From the NCBI RefSeq assembly GCF_012641395.1, contig NZ_JABAIH010000011.1, positions 90,346 through 154,345 on the forward strand: a stretch of 64,000 nucleotides of DNA, in the 5' to 3' direction. The notes under the pieces are model-generated. The model made no database searches, was not told where the DNA came from, and was given only the letters and a program-made list of their open reading frames with translations. This document shows positions 36,245 through 46,383 of this stretch, piece after piece. Origin of the DNA: Rhizobium sp. P32RR-XVIII. GTDB lineage: Bacteria; Pseudomonadota; Alphaproteobacteria; Rhizobiales; Rhizobiaceae. The translations under genes were made by a program, and so were the position numbers. Each line of letters opens with the position of its first letter. The first letter of the stretch is position 1.

Positions 36245-36580
36245 TCAGCCAGCGTCCGACATATCTAACATCCCGAATAGCGAATCGAGGAAGGTCGTCA
36301 CCTTGGGATTGCCGATACTGTAATACACAAGCCGGCCCGCCCGGCGCGTATTCACCAGGCCTTCCATGCGAAGCCGCGCGAGCTGCTGCGACACCATGGC
36401 TTGCTGCACGCCAAGCAATGCTTCGATTTGACTAACCGTTTTTTCTTCCTTGGCGAGAATGCAAAGAATGAGAAGCCTGGTTTGATGCGCCATCGCTTTT
36501 AGCAGGTCGCTCGCCTCAATGGCCTTGGCGGCGAGCTTTTGCAGTTCCTGACCGGTCCCCCCCGGCTCAGTCTTCGGCAT
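36245..36580 (-). CDS. ArsR/SmtB-family winged-helix regulator
   Basis: A 111-aa single-domain regulator with the HTH segment HQTRLLILCILAKEEKTVSQIEALLGVQQAMVSQQLARLR split over residues about 32-71 and the wing GLVNTRRAGRLVYYSIG. It lacks the classical ELCVCDL metal site of ArsR/SmtB; the single visible cysteine is at LLILCIL, so metal sensing is doubtful, and thiol, sulphide or other signals are possible. It precedes the LysR gene on the same strand by 66 bases and could belong to the same regulatory block. Target genes are unknown. Confidence 0.85.
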   Translation of the reverse strand: MPKTEPGGTGQELQKLAAKAIEASDLLKAMAHQTRLLILCILAKEEKTVSQIEALLGVQQAMVSQQLARLRMEGLVNTRRAGRLVYYSIGNPKVTTFLDSLFGMLDMSDAG

Positions 36581-36683
36581 TATGACTCTCTAATATGTTA
36601 ACCCCAGATAAACGAGAGCGATATCACATCCACACCCGGACGTTGGGCCTAATTGGTGAAATGCCAAAAAAAGTCCAAGCAAA

Positions 36684-37454
36684 TCAGCAGATAAGCTGGC
36701 CGCCGTTGACCTCGAGCACCTGCCCGGTGATGTAACCGGAAAGCGATGGTGCAGCCAGGAAGAGGTATGCGGGTGCGCAATCCTCCGCTGTGCCGAGGCG
36801 TTGAAGCGGGATCGTCTTGCGGGTCTGTTCCAGCTTCTCGCGCGATGAATAGCGCTCGTGAAAATCGGTTTCGATGGTACCCGGCGATACGCAATTGACC
36901 CGGATGCCATCCGGCGCAAGCTCGCGTGCGAGCGCCTTGGAATAGGTGGAGACGAAAGCCTTCGAGGCGGAATAGATTGCCGAGCCAGGACTGCCGCCGG
37001 TCAGCGCCGAGATGGAAACCGTGTTGACGATCGCCGCACCGTGGGCTGCCCGCAACGCCGGCAGAAGCGCGCGGGTGAGCTCCACCACAGACGTCTGGTT
37101 GAGCTTTACGACCGTGTGGTACTCCTCGTCCGTCAACTCTGCTGCCGGAAACCGGCCAACCATCGTGCCGGCATTGTTGACGAGTACGTGCACAGCGCCG
37201 AATTTATCCATTGCTTTGGCCACGAAAGCGGCCGTCCCGCCCGGCGCCAGAAAATCGCCTGCAACGAGAATGGCGCGTCGCTCCTGCTCGGCAGTCAGCA
37301 GAAAATCTGGCAAGTCTCGCTCCCCATCCCGTCCGGTGTGAACCAGAACATGGGCACCGCAATCCAGGAACTGCCGAGCAACTTCAAGACCGATGCCGCG
37401 GCCCGCGCCGGTTACCACAACATTGCGATTTTCAAACAGCTTCGGATGAAACAC
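36684..37454 (-). CDS. Short-chain dehydrogenase/reductase (SDR)
   Basis: A classical SDR of about 256 aa if started at the GTG at 37454 (VFHPKLFENRNVVVTGAGRG); an in-frame TTG at 37526 would give 280 aa but adds residues unlike the family. Cofactor motif TGAGRGIG, NNAG (VNNAGTMVG), catalytic Ser in SISALTGGSPG, YxxxK as YSASK, and the C-terminal GYITGQVLEVNGGQ are all present. The substrate is not predictable. It is divergent from the glpR-like gene with about 95 bases between, and upstream of the ArsR-LysR-fds block. Confidence 0.85.
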   Translation of the reverse strand: MFHPKLFENRNVVVTGAGRGIGLEVARQFLDCGAHVLVHTGRDGERDLPDFLLTAEQERRAILVAGDFLAPGGTAAFVAKAMDKFGAVHVLVNNAGTMVGRFPAAELTDEEYHTVVKLNQTSVVELTRALLPALRAAHGAAIVNTVSISALTGGSPGSAIYSASKAFVSTYSKALARELAPDGIRVNCVSPGTIETDFHERYSSREKLEQTRKTIPLQRLGTAEDCAPAYLFLAAPSLSGYITGQVLEVNGGQLIC

Positions 37455-37523
37455 CCCTGGATCCTCCGGGCCTCGGCAGCCAGTCGCCGATTGCGCAATT
37501 TTCGCTTTAACATATGATCCGGC

Positions 37524-37532
37524 CAAACGAAA
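37524..37532 (-). promoter_or_regulatory. Candidate GlpR/DeoR-type operator upstream of the regulator gene
   Basis: CAAACGAAA on the plus strand is the reverse complement of TTTCGTTTG, the element repeated upstream of glpD. It lies about 18 bases before the regulator's start, which would allow autoregulation. Confidence 0.4.
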
Positions 37533-37549
37533 GAAAGGGAGGCGAAGCC

Positions 37550-38326
37550 ATGTTTCTGTCCGGGCGCCAGACGGAAATCCTCGATATCGCCAAGGCGGAA
37601 GGCCGCGTGCTGGTCGAAGATCTTGCAGCGCGCTTTTCCGTCACACCGCAGACCATCCGCAAGGACCTGAACGACCTGTGTGACGGGCGTGTGCTGACGC
37701 GCATTCATGGAGGAGCGATCTTTCCGGCCGGGACGGCAAACGTGAAATACGAGGCACGCCGTTCGATCGCTGCGGCTGAAAAGCTCGCGATCGGCCGCGC
37801 GACGGCTGAACTTATTCCGAATAACGTCTCGCTCTTCATCAATATCGGGACGACGACGGAAGCCGTGGGCGAGGCGCTGGTTGATCACCGGGAATTGATG
37901 GTGATCACCAATAACATCAATGTCGCCAATCGATTGCGAATGTTTCCCTCCATCGAGGTGGTTATAGCCGGCGGCGTCGTACGTCATTCGGACGGCGGTA
38001 TCGTCGGTGAGGCAGCCGTTGATTTCATCCGGCAATTCAAGGTCGATTACGCTGTCATCGGCGCTTCCGCAATCGATCCGGACGGAGCGCTTCTTGATTT
38101 CGATTTCCGCGAAGTAAAGGTCGCGCAGGCGATCATGGCGAATGCGCGCCACGTTGTTCTCGTTGCCGACTCGACAAAATTCGATCGCACCGCCCCCGTG
38201 CGCATCGGCCATCTGTCCCAGGTCCACACTTTCGTTACCGACGACTGCGATGTTGAACCGCTGAGGAAGATCTGTTCGGAAGGCGGCATCAATCTCATCG
38301 AGACCGCAGGAAAGACGTGGTCATAA
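37550..38326 (+). CDS. glpR: DeoR-family transcriptional regulator, probable GlpR
   Basis: A 258-aa repressor from the ATG at 37550 (AGGGAGG upstream). The N-terminal DeoR HTH reads RQTEILDIAKAEGRVLVEDLAARFSVTPQTIRKDLNDL, with the family signature VSxQTIRRDL-like TPQTIRKDL. The C-terminal sugar-phosphate sensor domain has INIGTTTEAVGEAL and GGVVRHSDGGIVG. It is followed after 80 bases by glpD on the same strand, so it is most likely the glycerol-3-phosphate regulator GlpR. Candidate operator copies lie before both genes. Confidence 0.88.
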   Translation: MFLSGRQTEILDIAKAEGRVLVEDLAARFSVTPQTIRKDLNDLCDGRVLTRIHGGAIFPAGTANVKYEARRSIAAAEKLAIGRATAELIPNNVSLFINIGTTTEAVGEALVDHRELMVITNNINVANRLRMFPSIEVVIAGGVVRHSDGGIVGEAAVDFIRQFKVDYAVIGASAIDPDGALLDFDFREVKVAQAIMANARHVVLVADSTKFDRTAPVRIGHLSQVHTFVTDDCDVEPLRKICSEGGINLIETAGKTWS

Positions 38327-38330
38327 AATG

Positions 38331-38380
38331 TTCGTTTGACATTCGATTTATTTCATTTTAGCGCTACTTCACTTTCGTTT
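38331..38380 (+). promoter_or_regulatory. glpD upstream region with repeated TTCGTTT elements
   Basis: TTCGTTT occurs at 38331-38337 and 38374-38380, with a weaker TTCGATT at 38342-38348, in the A/T-rich gap before glpD. DeoR-family repressors often bind such repeated TTTCGTTT-like half-sites. The region also must contain the glpD promoter, if glpD is not read only from glpR. Confidence 0.4.
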
Positions 38381-38406
38381 TACGGCGTTAGCCTTGGAGA
38401 ACAATT

Positions 38407-39918
38407 GTGAACAGCGAGATCTTCGACCTATTCGTGATCGGGGGCGGGATCAACGGCTGCGGGATCGCGCGGGATGCGGCAGGGCGCGGCTATTCGGTGG
38501 CGCTGGCGGAGATGGGCGATTTCGCCTCGGGGACCTCGTCGGGGGCGACCAAGCTGATCCATGGCGGGCTGCGCTATCTCGAGCATTACGAGTTCCGGCT
38601 GGTGCGCGAATCGCTGATGGAGCGCGAGGTCTTGTGGGCGATGGCGCCGCACATCATCTGGCCGCTGCGCTTCGTGCTGCCCTACCAGAAGGGCGGCATC
38701 CGGCCGGCCTGGCTGATCCGCCTCGGACTGTTCCTCTACGACCATCTCGGCGGCCGCCGGCTGTTGCCGCCGACGGCGGTGCTCGACCTTCGCCGCGATC
38801 CGGCCGGCAAGCCGCTGAAGCCGGTGTTTGCCAAGGCCTTCGAGTATTCCGACGGCTGGGTCGACGATGCCCGGCTGGTGGTGCTGAACGCCCGCGATGC
38901 CGCCGACCGCGGGGCGCTGATCCTGCCGCGCACCAAGGTGGTCTCGGCCCGCCGCGAGGGCGGCCTGTGGGAGATCGACAGCGTGAACATGCTGACCGGC
39001 GAGAACCGCCGGCATCGGGCCCGCATGCTGGTCAATGCCGCCGGCCCCTGGGTCGACCAGCTGCTGCGCGCCGCTTTCGGCCAGAACGAGGCCCGGCATG
39101 TGCGCCTGGTGCAGGGCAGCCACATCGTCGTCCGGAAGAAGTTCGAGGGGCCGCGCGCCTATTTCTTCCAGAACCCCGACAACCGCATCATCTTCGCCAT
39201 TCCCTACGAGGAGGATTTCACGCTGATCGGCACCACTGATCGCGACTATAACGGCGATCCGCAGGCTGTCAGGATCTCCGAAGAGGAGACCCGTTATCTG
39301 TGCGCCGCCGCCAGCGAATATTTCAACGAACCGGTGAAGCCGGAAGACATCGTCTGGAGCTATTCGGCGGTGCGGCCGCTCTATGACGACGGCGCCTCGA
39401 AGGCGCAGGAGGCGACGCGCGACTATGTGCTGAAGGTGGAGGGCGAGGCCGGTGCCGCACCGCTGCTCAACGTCTTCGGCGGCAAGCTGACCACCTACCG
39501 GCGGCTGTCGGAACATGCGCTGGAAAAGATCGGCGCGGCGATCGGCGAAAAGGGCGCGCCGTGGACGGCCAGCAGCCATCTGCCGGGCGGCGACTTTCCG
39601 GTGCAGGGTTACGAAGCGCAGGTCGCAACGCTCAAGGCGGCCTATCCGTTCCTGGCCGATCCGCATGCCCGAAGGCTGACGCGCCGCTACGGCACCCGGG
39701 CCAGCGTGCTGCTCGGGCAGGCAAAATCGCTCGCCGACCTCGGCCGCTGCTTCGGTTCCGATCTCTACGAGGCCGAGGTCGGCTATCTCGTCAAGCACGA
39801 ATGGGCCATCACCGCCGAAGACGTCCTGTGGCGACGCTCCAAGAAAGGGCTATATCTGGCAAAGGACGAGGCTGCCGCTCTGGACAGCTACATGCTGACA
39901 CGTGCCGCCGCGGCGTAA
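38407..39918 (+). CDS. glpD: Glycerol-3-phosphate dehydrogenase (FAD-dependent)
   Basis: A 503-aa membrane-associated flavoenzyme oxidising glycerol 3-phosphate to dihydroxyacetone phosphate and passing electrons to quinone. A GTG start at 38407 has GGAG seven bases upstream. The N-terminal FAD-binding fold is DLFVIGGGINGCGIARDAAGRG, followed by SSGATKLIHGGLRYLE. Later segments include LVNAAGPWVDQLL and VFGGKLTTYRRLSEHA, and a C-terminal helical domain follows. It lies behind glpR. The first ~850 bases look richer in G and C than neighbouring genes, with third positions nearly all G/C, which also opens a long antisense frame. Confidence 0.97.
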   Translation: MNSEIFDLFVIGGGINGCGIARDAAGRGYSVALAEMGDFASGTSSGATKLIHGGLRYLEHYEFRLVRESLMEREVLWAMAPHIIWPLRFVLPYQKGGIRPAWLIRLGLFLYDHLGGRRLLPPTAVLDLRRDPAGKPLKPVFAKAFEYSDGWVDDARLVVLNARDAADRGALILPRTKVVSARREGGLWEIDSVNMLTGENRRHRARMLVNAAGPWVDQLLRAAFGQNEARHVRLVQGSHIVVRKKFEGPRAYFFQNPDNRIIFAIPYEEDFTLIGTTDRDYNGDPQAVRISEEETRYLCAAASEYFNEPVKPEDIVWSYSAVRPLYDDGASKAQEATRDYVLKVEGEAGAAPLLNVFGGKLTTYRRLSEHALEKIGAAIGEKGAPWTASSHLPGGDFPVQGYEAQVATLKAAYPFLADPHARRLTRRYGTRASVLLGQAKSLADLGRCFGSDLYEAEVGYLVKHEWAITAEDVLWRRSKKGLYLAKDEAAALDSYMLTRAAAA

Positions 39919-39988
39919 GTGAAGCGCGCCCTTGTTCCGTCAGTCATCATGGCCTAGGCCTGGTGCGAACCAGACAGGCGAGGCGCTC

Positions 39989-41173
39989 ATGCAAAGAGAC
40001 GGAAGACTGGCCGGCCCGGATGCGATGCGTGCAGCCGCCTGCTTGCTGGTGCTCGTTCACCACCTCGTCTTGCGGATAGATATCAGTCAGGTGAGCCCTA
40101 GCGTCCAATCAGCTTTGGTCGTTGGCCGCTTCGGCAATTTTGGTGTGGCCATCTTCTTTGTCTTGAGCGGCTATCTCCTAGCACGGCCCTTCTGGTCTGC
40201 GCTGGATGGACGTCGCCCGATGCCGGACATGAAGACCTATGTGGTGCGCCGGGCAGCCCGCATCCTGCCGGGCTTCTGGGTGGCGCTGACCGCCGGCTTC
40301 ATTTTGAGCATCACGCTGTTCGGACATCCGCTGACGGCCGGCCTCGCCATTCGCTATGCTGCCGGCTTTCTGCTGATGAGCCAGTGGCATTGGCGAACCT
40401 TCTTTCCCGTCGAGGGAAACGGACCACTTTGGTCCATTCCGTTCGAGGCGACCTGCTACGTGCTGCTGCCGCTATGCATGTTTGCGCTTTATCGCCTTGG
40501 CCGCGCGCTGCCGCGCTTCGCCACGCGTCTCCTCTGGCTGGGTCTCATTGCCGCGGTTATTGCTCTGCACTGGCTGATCGCCAACAATCTGCAGCCGGAC
40601 GACCTGCGACGCGGCTGGGCGTTCGGAATGCTGGGCGGAGCGAAGGAATGGATGCCGCGCTACAATCCGATCGGCTTTTTCTCGATATTCGCGCTTGGCG
40701 TCCTCGCCTCGGGCGTCGAGACAATGCTGCCTCGACGGAACGCAGCTTTCTTCGACGTTCTCGCCTCTCTGGGAATGGCAGGCGCCGCCACTGCCCTCGC
40801 CTCCGCTTCCGGTGGCACATGGGAGGCCTACGGCTGGCTTGGCATACCTTATGACTTCCCGCTTTTTCCGGCCGCTGTCGCGCTGACGCTTGTTGCGCTG
40901 GCGCACTCGCTTTGGCTCGGCGATGTTCTCGATCATCACGCGATCGGCTCGATCGCAAAGATCTCGTTCGGCATCTACCTCTGGCAAGATCCGATCATTT
41001 CAGCGATGAAAGCGATCTTTCCCTCGGCATTCGGTCCGCTCGGCGGCGACCTGCTTTTCGGATGGCTGCTCTGGTCGCTCGTGGCTACAGCACTCGTGTT
41101 CGCCGTGGCGACATTCAGCTATGTTTTCATCGAACGGCCGGTGCTTCTCAGAGCCAAGGCTCTTCCGCGCTGA
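39989..41173 (+). CDS. Acyltransferase 3 family membrane protein (OafA/NodX-like)
   Basis: A 394-aa multi-spanning protein from the ATG at 39989 (MQRDGRLAGPDAMRAAACLL), with about ten hydrophobic segments. The family features are the first-helix RAAACLLVLVHHLVL with the catalytic-type histidine pair, FFVLSGYLLARPFW, and LWSIPFEATCYVLLPL. These proteins move acetyl or other acyl groups from the cytoplasm to surface polysaccharides, lipids or peptidoglycan. The acceptor here is unknown; no polysaccharide cluster is nearby. It follows glpD after 70 bases on the same strand but is probably a separate function. Confidence 0.88.
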   Translation: MQRDGRLAGPDAMRAAACLLVLVHHLVLRIDISQVSPSVQSALVVGRFGNFGVAIFFVLSGYLLARPFWSALDGRRPMPDMKTYVVRRAARILPGFWVALTAGFILSITLFGHPLTAGLAIRYAAGFLLMSQWHWRTFFPVEGNGPLWSIPFEATCYVLLPLCMFALYRLGRALPRFATRLLWLGLIAAVIALHWLIANNLQPDDLRRGWAFGMLGGAKEWMPRYNPIGFFSIFALGVLASGVETMLPRRNAAFFDVLASLGMAGAATALASASGGTWEAYGWLGIPYDFPLFPAAVALTLVALAHSLWLGDVLDHHAIGSIAKISFGIYLWQDPIISAMKAIFPSAFGPLGGDLLFGWLLWSLVATALVFAVATFSYVFIERPVLLRAKALPR

Positions 41174-41189
41174 GCAGACATTACCGCGC

Positions 41190-41214
41190 AAAAAAGCGGC
41201 CCGTTAAGGCCGCT
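41190..41214 (-). terminator. Rho-independent terminator of the F1 ATP synthase operon
   Basis: On the minus strand AGCGGCC (41214-41208) pairs with GGCCGCT (41201-41195) around a six-base loop, followed by a T run (41195-41190). It lies 23 bases after the atpC stop. Confidence 0.85.
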
Positions 41215-41237
41215 CAGGTCACTTCCGGTGATTGAGA

Positions 41238-41642
41238 TCACTCCTCTACGACGCCGCGCAGATGCGAGAGTTCCATGATCAGATGCTCGAGCCTCGACCT
41301 GTGTTCCTCGGAGAGGGCATCCTCGAGTTCCGCCTTCACGGTCTCGATGCGGCGGGTGAGCTCGTCCTTGCGCAAATCCTCGATCGCAACGGCAGATTCC
41401 GCAAGCAGCGTGCAGCCTGTCGGCAGAATGTCCGCGAAGCCACCGAAAACGACGTAGTCCTGCTTGGAGCCGTCGCGGGAGCGCACGCTGACGATGCCCG
41501 GCTTAATGGTCGTCATCGTCGGGGCGTGGTGCGCCATAACGGTCATGTCGCCCTCGGTTGCCGGAATGACAACTTCCGTCACCATCTCCGACAGAAGTAT
41601 GCGCTCCGGAGATACGAGTTCAAAATTGAAATTGTCAGCCAT
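41238..41642 (-). CDS. atpC: ATP synthase epsilon subunit
   Basis: A 134-aa F1 epsilon subunit from the ATG at 41642. The N-terminal beta-sandwich (FNFELVSPERILLSEMVTEVVIPATEGDMTV) and the C-terminal helical hairpin (AELEDALSEEHRSRLEHLIMEL) are seen. It couples rotation of gamma to the c-ring and restrains ATP hydrolysis. Its start overlaps the stop of the preceding 79-aa gene as TGATG, so it is probably translated by reinitiation or coupling. It is the last gene of the operon, before a terminator. Confidence 0.95.
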   Translation of the reverse strand: MADNFNFELVSPERILLSEMVTEVVIPATEGDMTVMAHHAPTMTTIKPGIVSVRSRDGSKQDYVVFGGFADILPTGCTLLAESAVAIEDLRKDELTRRIETVKAELEDALSEEHRSRLEHLIMELSHLRGVVEE

Positions 41643-41881
41643 CAGTGATTCACCTTCTCGGCTATGGCTTTTGCATCTTGCAGTTTGGTCCCACAGAACG
41701 GGCAATGCAGTATTGCCTGATCGAGATATCCGAGACCTTCCTCAGTCTGGACCAGGCCCACCACCATCATCAGCACGCCGTTGTCCGCCCTGTAAACGGT
41801 CGGCGCTGCCGGGGCGGGAAGTTCTGCCACGACTTCCCTCAGGGAGTCGCAGCAGAAAACCTCGTGATCAGCTTCGTTCAT
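41642..41881 (-). CDS. 79-aa four-cysteine protein inserted between atpD and atpC
   Basis: The ATG at 41881 overlaps the atpD stop (TGATG), and its own stop overlaps the atpC start (TGATG), so it is tightly coupled on both sides. The protein has an FCC pair at residues 10-11, a Pro/Ala linker, a hydrophobic middle (NGVLMMVVGLVQTEEGLGYL) and a C-terminal HCPFCGTKL with C60xxC63. Four cysteines suggest a zinc ribbon or redox site. I do not recognise the family, and the canonical operon is atpHAGDC with nothing in between. Codon use matches neighbours. A link with F1 assembly or redox control is possible but is only inferred from position. Confidence 0.75.
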   Translation of the reverse strand: MNEADHEVFCCDSLREVVAELPAPAAPTVYRADNGVLMMVVGLVQTEEGLGYLDQAILHCPFCGTKLQDAKAIAEKVNH

Positions 41882-43353
41882 CAAGCGGCTGCGGACAGCT
41901 TCTTGGCCTTCTCGATGGCTTCCTCGATCGAGCCGACCATGTAGAAGGCTGCTTCCGGCAGGTCGTCATACTCGCCGTTGACGAGGCCCTTGAAGCCCTT
42001 GATCGTGTCTTCGAGAGCAACCAGCTTGCCCGGCGAGCCGGTGAAGACTTCCGCAACGAAGAACGGCTGCGACAGGAAGCGCTCGATCTTGCGGGCGCGG
42101 GCAACGGACAGCTTGTCCTCTTCGGAGAGCTCGTCCATGCCCAGGATCGCGATGATGTCCTGCAGGGACTTGTAGCGCTGCAGCGTCGACTGGACCTTAC
42201 GAGCGATCTCGTAGTGTTCTTCGCCGACCACCATCGGGTCGAGCATGCGCGAGGTGGAGTCGAGCGGGTCGACAGCCGGGTAGATACCCTTTTCAGCGAT
42301 CGAACGCGACAGAACCGTCGTTGCGTCCAGGTGGGCGAACGAGGTTGCCGGAGCCGGGTCGGTCAAGTCGTCGGCCGGAACGTAAATCGCCTGAACCGAG
42401 GTGATCGAGCCGGTCGTCGTGGTCGTGATACGCTCCTGCATCTGGCCCATGTCCGTTGCGAGCGTCGGCTGATAACCGACGGCCGAAGGAATACGGCCGA
42501 GCAGAGCCGACACTTCCGAGCCGGCCTGGGTGAAGCGGAAGATGTTGTCCACGAAGAACAGCACGTCCTGGCCCTGGTCACGGAAGTTTTCCGCAACCGT
42601 CAGACCGGTCAGAGCCACACGTGCGCGGGCGCCCGGCGGTTCGTTCATCTGGCCGTAAACTAGGGCTGCCTTCGAGCCTTCGCCGCCGCCGTGCTTGTTC
42701 ACGCCGGATTCGATCATTTCGTGGTAGAGGTCATTGCCTTCGCGGGTACGTTCGCCCACACCTGCAAAGACCGAGTAACCACCATGCGCCTTGGCGACGT
42801 TGTTGATCAGTTCCATGATGAGAACGGTCTTGCCGACGCCTGCACCGCCGAAGAGGCCGATCTTGCCGCCCTTGGCGTAAGGCGCCAGAAGGTCGACGAC
42901 CTTGATGCCGGTAACGAGAATCTGCGCTTCCGTCGACTGATCCACGTAAGCCGGCGCATCCTGGTGGATCGCGCGCTTCGTGGCCGTGACCAGCGGACCG
43001 GCTTCGTCGACCGGTTCGCCGATGACGTTCATGATACGGCCAAGCGTTTCCGGACCAACCGGAACGGAGATCGGAGCGCCGGTATCGGCGACCTGCTGAC
43101 CGCGTACGAGACCTTCGGTCGAGTCCATGGCGATCGTGCGGACTTCGTTCTCACCGAGGTGCTGAGCGACTTCGAGAACCAGGCGGTGGCCTGCATTGGT
43201 CGTTTCGAGCGCGTTCAAAATCGCCGGCAGTTCGCCCTCGAAAGCAACGTCGACGACGGCGCCGATAACCTGTGTGACCTTGCCGACAGAGCCTGTGGCG
43301 GTCTTCATAGCGGCGGTCTTCGCTGCCGCCTTCGGGGTAGCTGCCCTAGCCAT
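41881..43353 (-). CDS. atpD: ATP synthase beta subunit
   Basis: A 490-aa catalytic F1 subunit. An Ala/Lys-rich N-terminal extension of about 20 residues (ARAATPKAAAKTAAMKTATG) precedes the beta-barrel, then the P-loop GGAGVGKTVLIMELI near residue 170, GERTREGNDLYHEM with the catalytic Glu, and the hinge and DELSEED motif regions. It hydrolyses or makes ATP at the alpha/beta interface. It starts 23 bases after the atpG stop and ends overlapping the 79-aa gene. Confidence 0.98.
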   Translation of the reverse strand: MARAATPKAAAKTAAMKTATGSVGKVTQVIGAVVDVAFEGELPAILNALETTNAGHRLVLEVAQHLGENEVRTIAMDSTEGLVRGQQVADTGAPISVPVGPETLGRIMNVIGEPVDEAGPLVTATKRAIHQDAPAYVDQSTEAQILVTGIKVVDLLAPYAKGGKIGLFGGAGVGKTVLIMELINNVAKAHGGYSVFAGVGERTREGNDLYHEMIESGVNKHGGGEGSKAALVYGQMNEPPGARARVALTGLTVAENFRDQGQDVLFFVDNIFRFTQAGSEVSALLGRIPSAVGYQPTLATDMGQMQERITTTTTGSITSVQAIYVPADDLTDPAPATSFAHLDATTVLSRSIAEKGIYPAVDPLDSTSRMLDPMVVGEEHYEIARKVQSTLQRYKSLQDIIAILGMDELSEEDKLSVARARKIERFLSQPFFVAEVFTGSPGKLVALEDTIKGFKGLVNGEYDDLPEAAFYMVGSIEEAIEKAKKLSAAA

Positions 43354-43376
43354 TTTCTTACCCTCTTTCTCTAGCC

Positions 43377-44261
43377 TCAGAGCGCTTCGGCGCCCGAAAT
43401 GATTTCAATGAGTTCCTTGGTGATCTGAGCCTGACGCTGGCGGTTGTAGCTGAGCGTCAATTTGTTGATCATCTCACCGGCATTGCGTGTCGCGTTGTCC
43501 ATAGCGCTCATCTTGGCGCCCATTTCGCCGGCGACATTCTCAAGGAGCGCGCGGAAAATCTGGACGGAGATGTTGCGCGGGATCAATTCGCTCAGAATCG
43601 ATGCCGGATCCGGCTCGTATTCGTAAACCGCGCCCGCATGTTCAGCATCCTCGACGACGCCAGTCGGGGCGGAAGCCGGGATCAGCTGCTGAGCCGTTGG
43701 AATCTGCGAAATGACCGATTTGAACTGGGAGTAGAACAACGTGCAAACGTCGAACTCGCCGGCTTCGAACATCTCGATGACACGCTTGCCGATCTGGTCG
43801 GCATTCTCGAACCCGACGCGCTTCACGTCACGAAGTTCCTTGCGCTCGACGATGAGCGAGGAAAATTCGCGGCGAAGAATGTCGTAGCCCTTCTTGCCGA
43901 CGGTAAAGATCTTGACGGTCTTGCCTTCGGCAACGAGCTTGCGAGTATGATCGCGCGCGAAACGCGCGATCTGCGAATTGAAAGCGCCGCAGAGGCCACG
44001 CTCGGCGGTGCAGACAACGAGCAGATGAACCTGATCCTTGCCAGTACCGGTCATGAGTGCGGGTGCATCATCGGCATCGGTAACCGCGCTAGCGATGTTC
44101 GAAAGAACCGCCGCCATGCGCTCCGAATAAGGCCGAGCGGCCTCGGCCGCCTCCTGCGCACGCCGAAGCTTTGCCGCGGCGACCATTTTCATCGCCTTGG
44201 TGATCTTCTGCGTCGCCTTGACCGAGGCAATCCGGTTTTTCAGATCCTTAAGTGAAGGCAT
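43377..44261 (-). CDS. atpG: ATP synthase gamma subunit
   Basis: A 294-aa central stalk subunit: N-terminal helix PSLKDLKNRIASVKATQKITKAMKMVAAAKLRRAQ split over residues 2-36, the middle Rossmann-like domain with CTAERGLCGAFNSQIAR, and the C-terminal helix SAMDNATRNAGEMINKLTLSYNRQRQAQITKEL. It rotates inside the alpha3beta3 ring. It lies between atpA and atpD in the usual order. Confidence 0.97.
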   Translation of the reverse strand: MPSLKDLKNRIASVKATQKITKAMKMVAAAKLRRAQEAAEAARPYSERMAAVLSNIASAVTDADDAPALMTGTGKDQVHLLVVCTAERGLCGAFNSQIARFARDHTRKLVAEGKTVKIFTVGKKGYDILRREFSSLIVERKELRDVKRVGFENADQIGKRVIEMFEAGEFDVCTLFYSQFKSVISQIPTAQQLIPASAPTGVVEDAEHAGAVYEYEPDPASILSELIPRNISVQIFRALLENVAGEMGAKMSAMDNATRNAGEMINKLTLSYNRQRQAQITKELIEIISGAEAL

Positions 44262-44287
44262 CCGTTGTCCGTCCTAATTGAGTTCGA

Positions 44288-45816
<1,529 letters not shown>

Positions 45817-45817
<1 letters not shown>

Positions 45818-46383
45818 CAGCCAACCTCTTTCAATGCAAGCTTGAGGGTAGAAAGTTTGGTACGAAGCGACGTATCAATCTGACGGGACCCGACCTTGAC
45901 GATCAGACCACCAAGAATTGACGGATCAACCGTGACGGCAATCGCCACGTCTTTGCCGGTGACGCCCTTCAGCGCCGCCTTCAATTCGGTTTCCTGCGCT
46001 GGAGTAAGCGCATGGGCCGAGGTGACCTCGGCAGAAATTTCACCACGCTGATTGGCCGCGATGATGCGGAAGGCCCTGATGATGCCCGGAAGGGCAAAGA
46101 GGCGGCGGTTGCGCGCCAGGACCTTCAGGAAATTGGCGAAGAAGCCGCCGAAGCCGGCTTTCTCGTTGAGGGCAACGATCGCCTTCAGCTGATCGTCGGA
46201 CGAAAAGACAGGGCTTGAAACGAAGCGCTTCAAATCATCGCTCTCGTCCAGCATCGCCTGGAAACGGTCGAGATCCCTCGTGACGCTCTCGACGGCACCT
46301 TCCTCAAGCGCCAGTTCGAACAGCGACGAGGCATAGCGTTCTGCAACACCAGAAGTAAGCTGGGACGTGTCTGCCACGGGCAC
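45817..46383 (-). CDS. atpH: ATP synthase delta subunit
   Basis: A 188-aa peripheral-stalk subunit linking F1 to the b subunits. The GTG start at 46383 has AGGGGA five bases upstream; a second GTG two codons later is also possible. Typical parts are VAERYASSLFELALEEGAVESVTRDL at the start and AITVDPSILGGLIVKVGSRQIDTSLRTKLSTLK at the end. It is the first gene of the atpHAG-D-x-C operon; the Fo genes are elsewhere, as is normal in alphaproteobacteria. The start region is partly duplicated 40 bases upstream. Confidence 0.95.

Noticed and set aside
38428..39798. 456-codon antisense frame opposite glpD
   Set aside because: Explained by the very high third-position GC of glpD; the sequence has no domain character.
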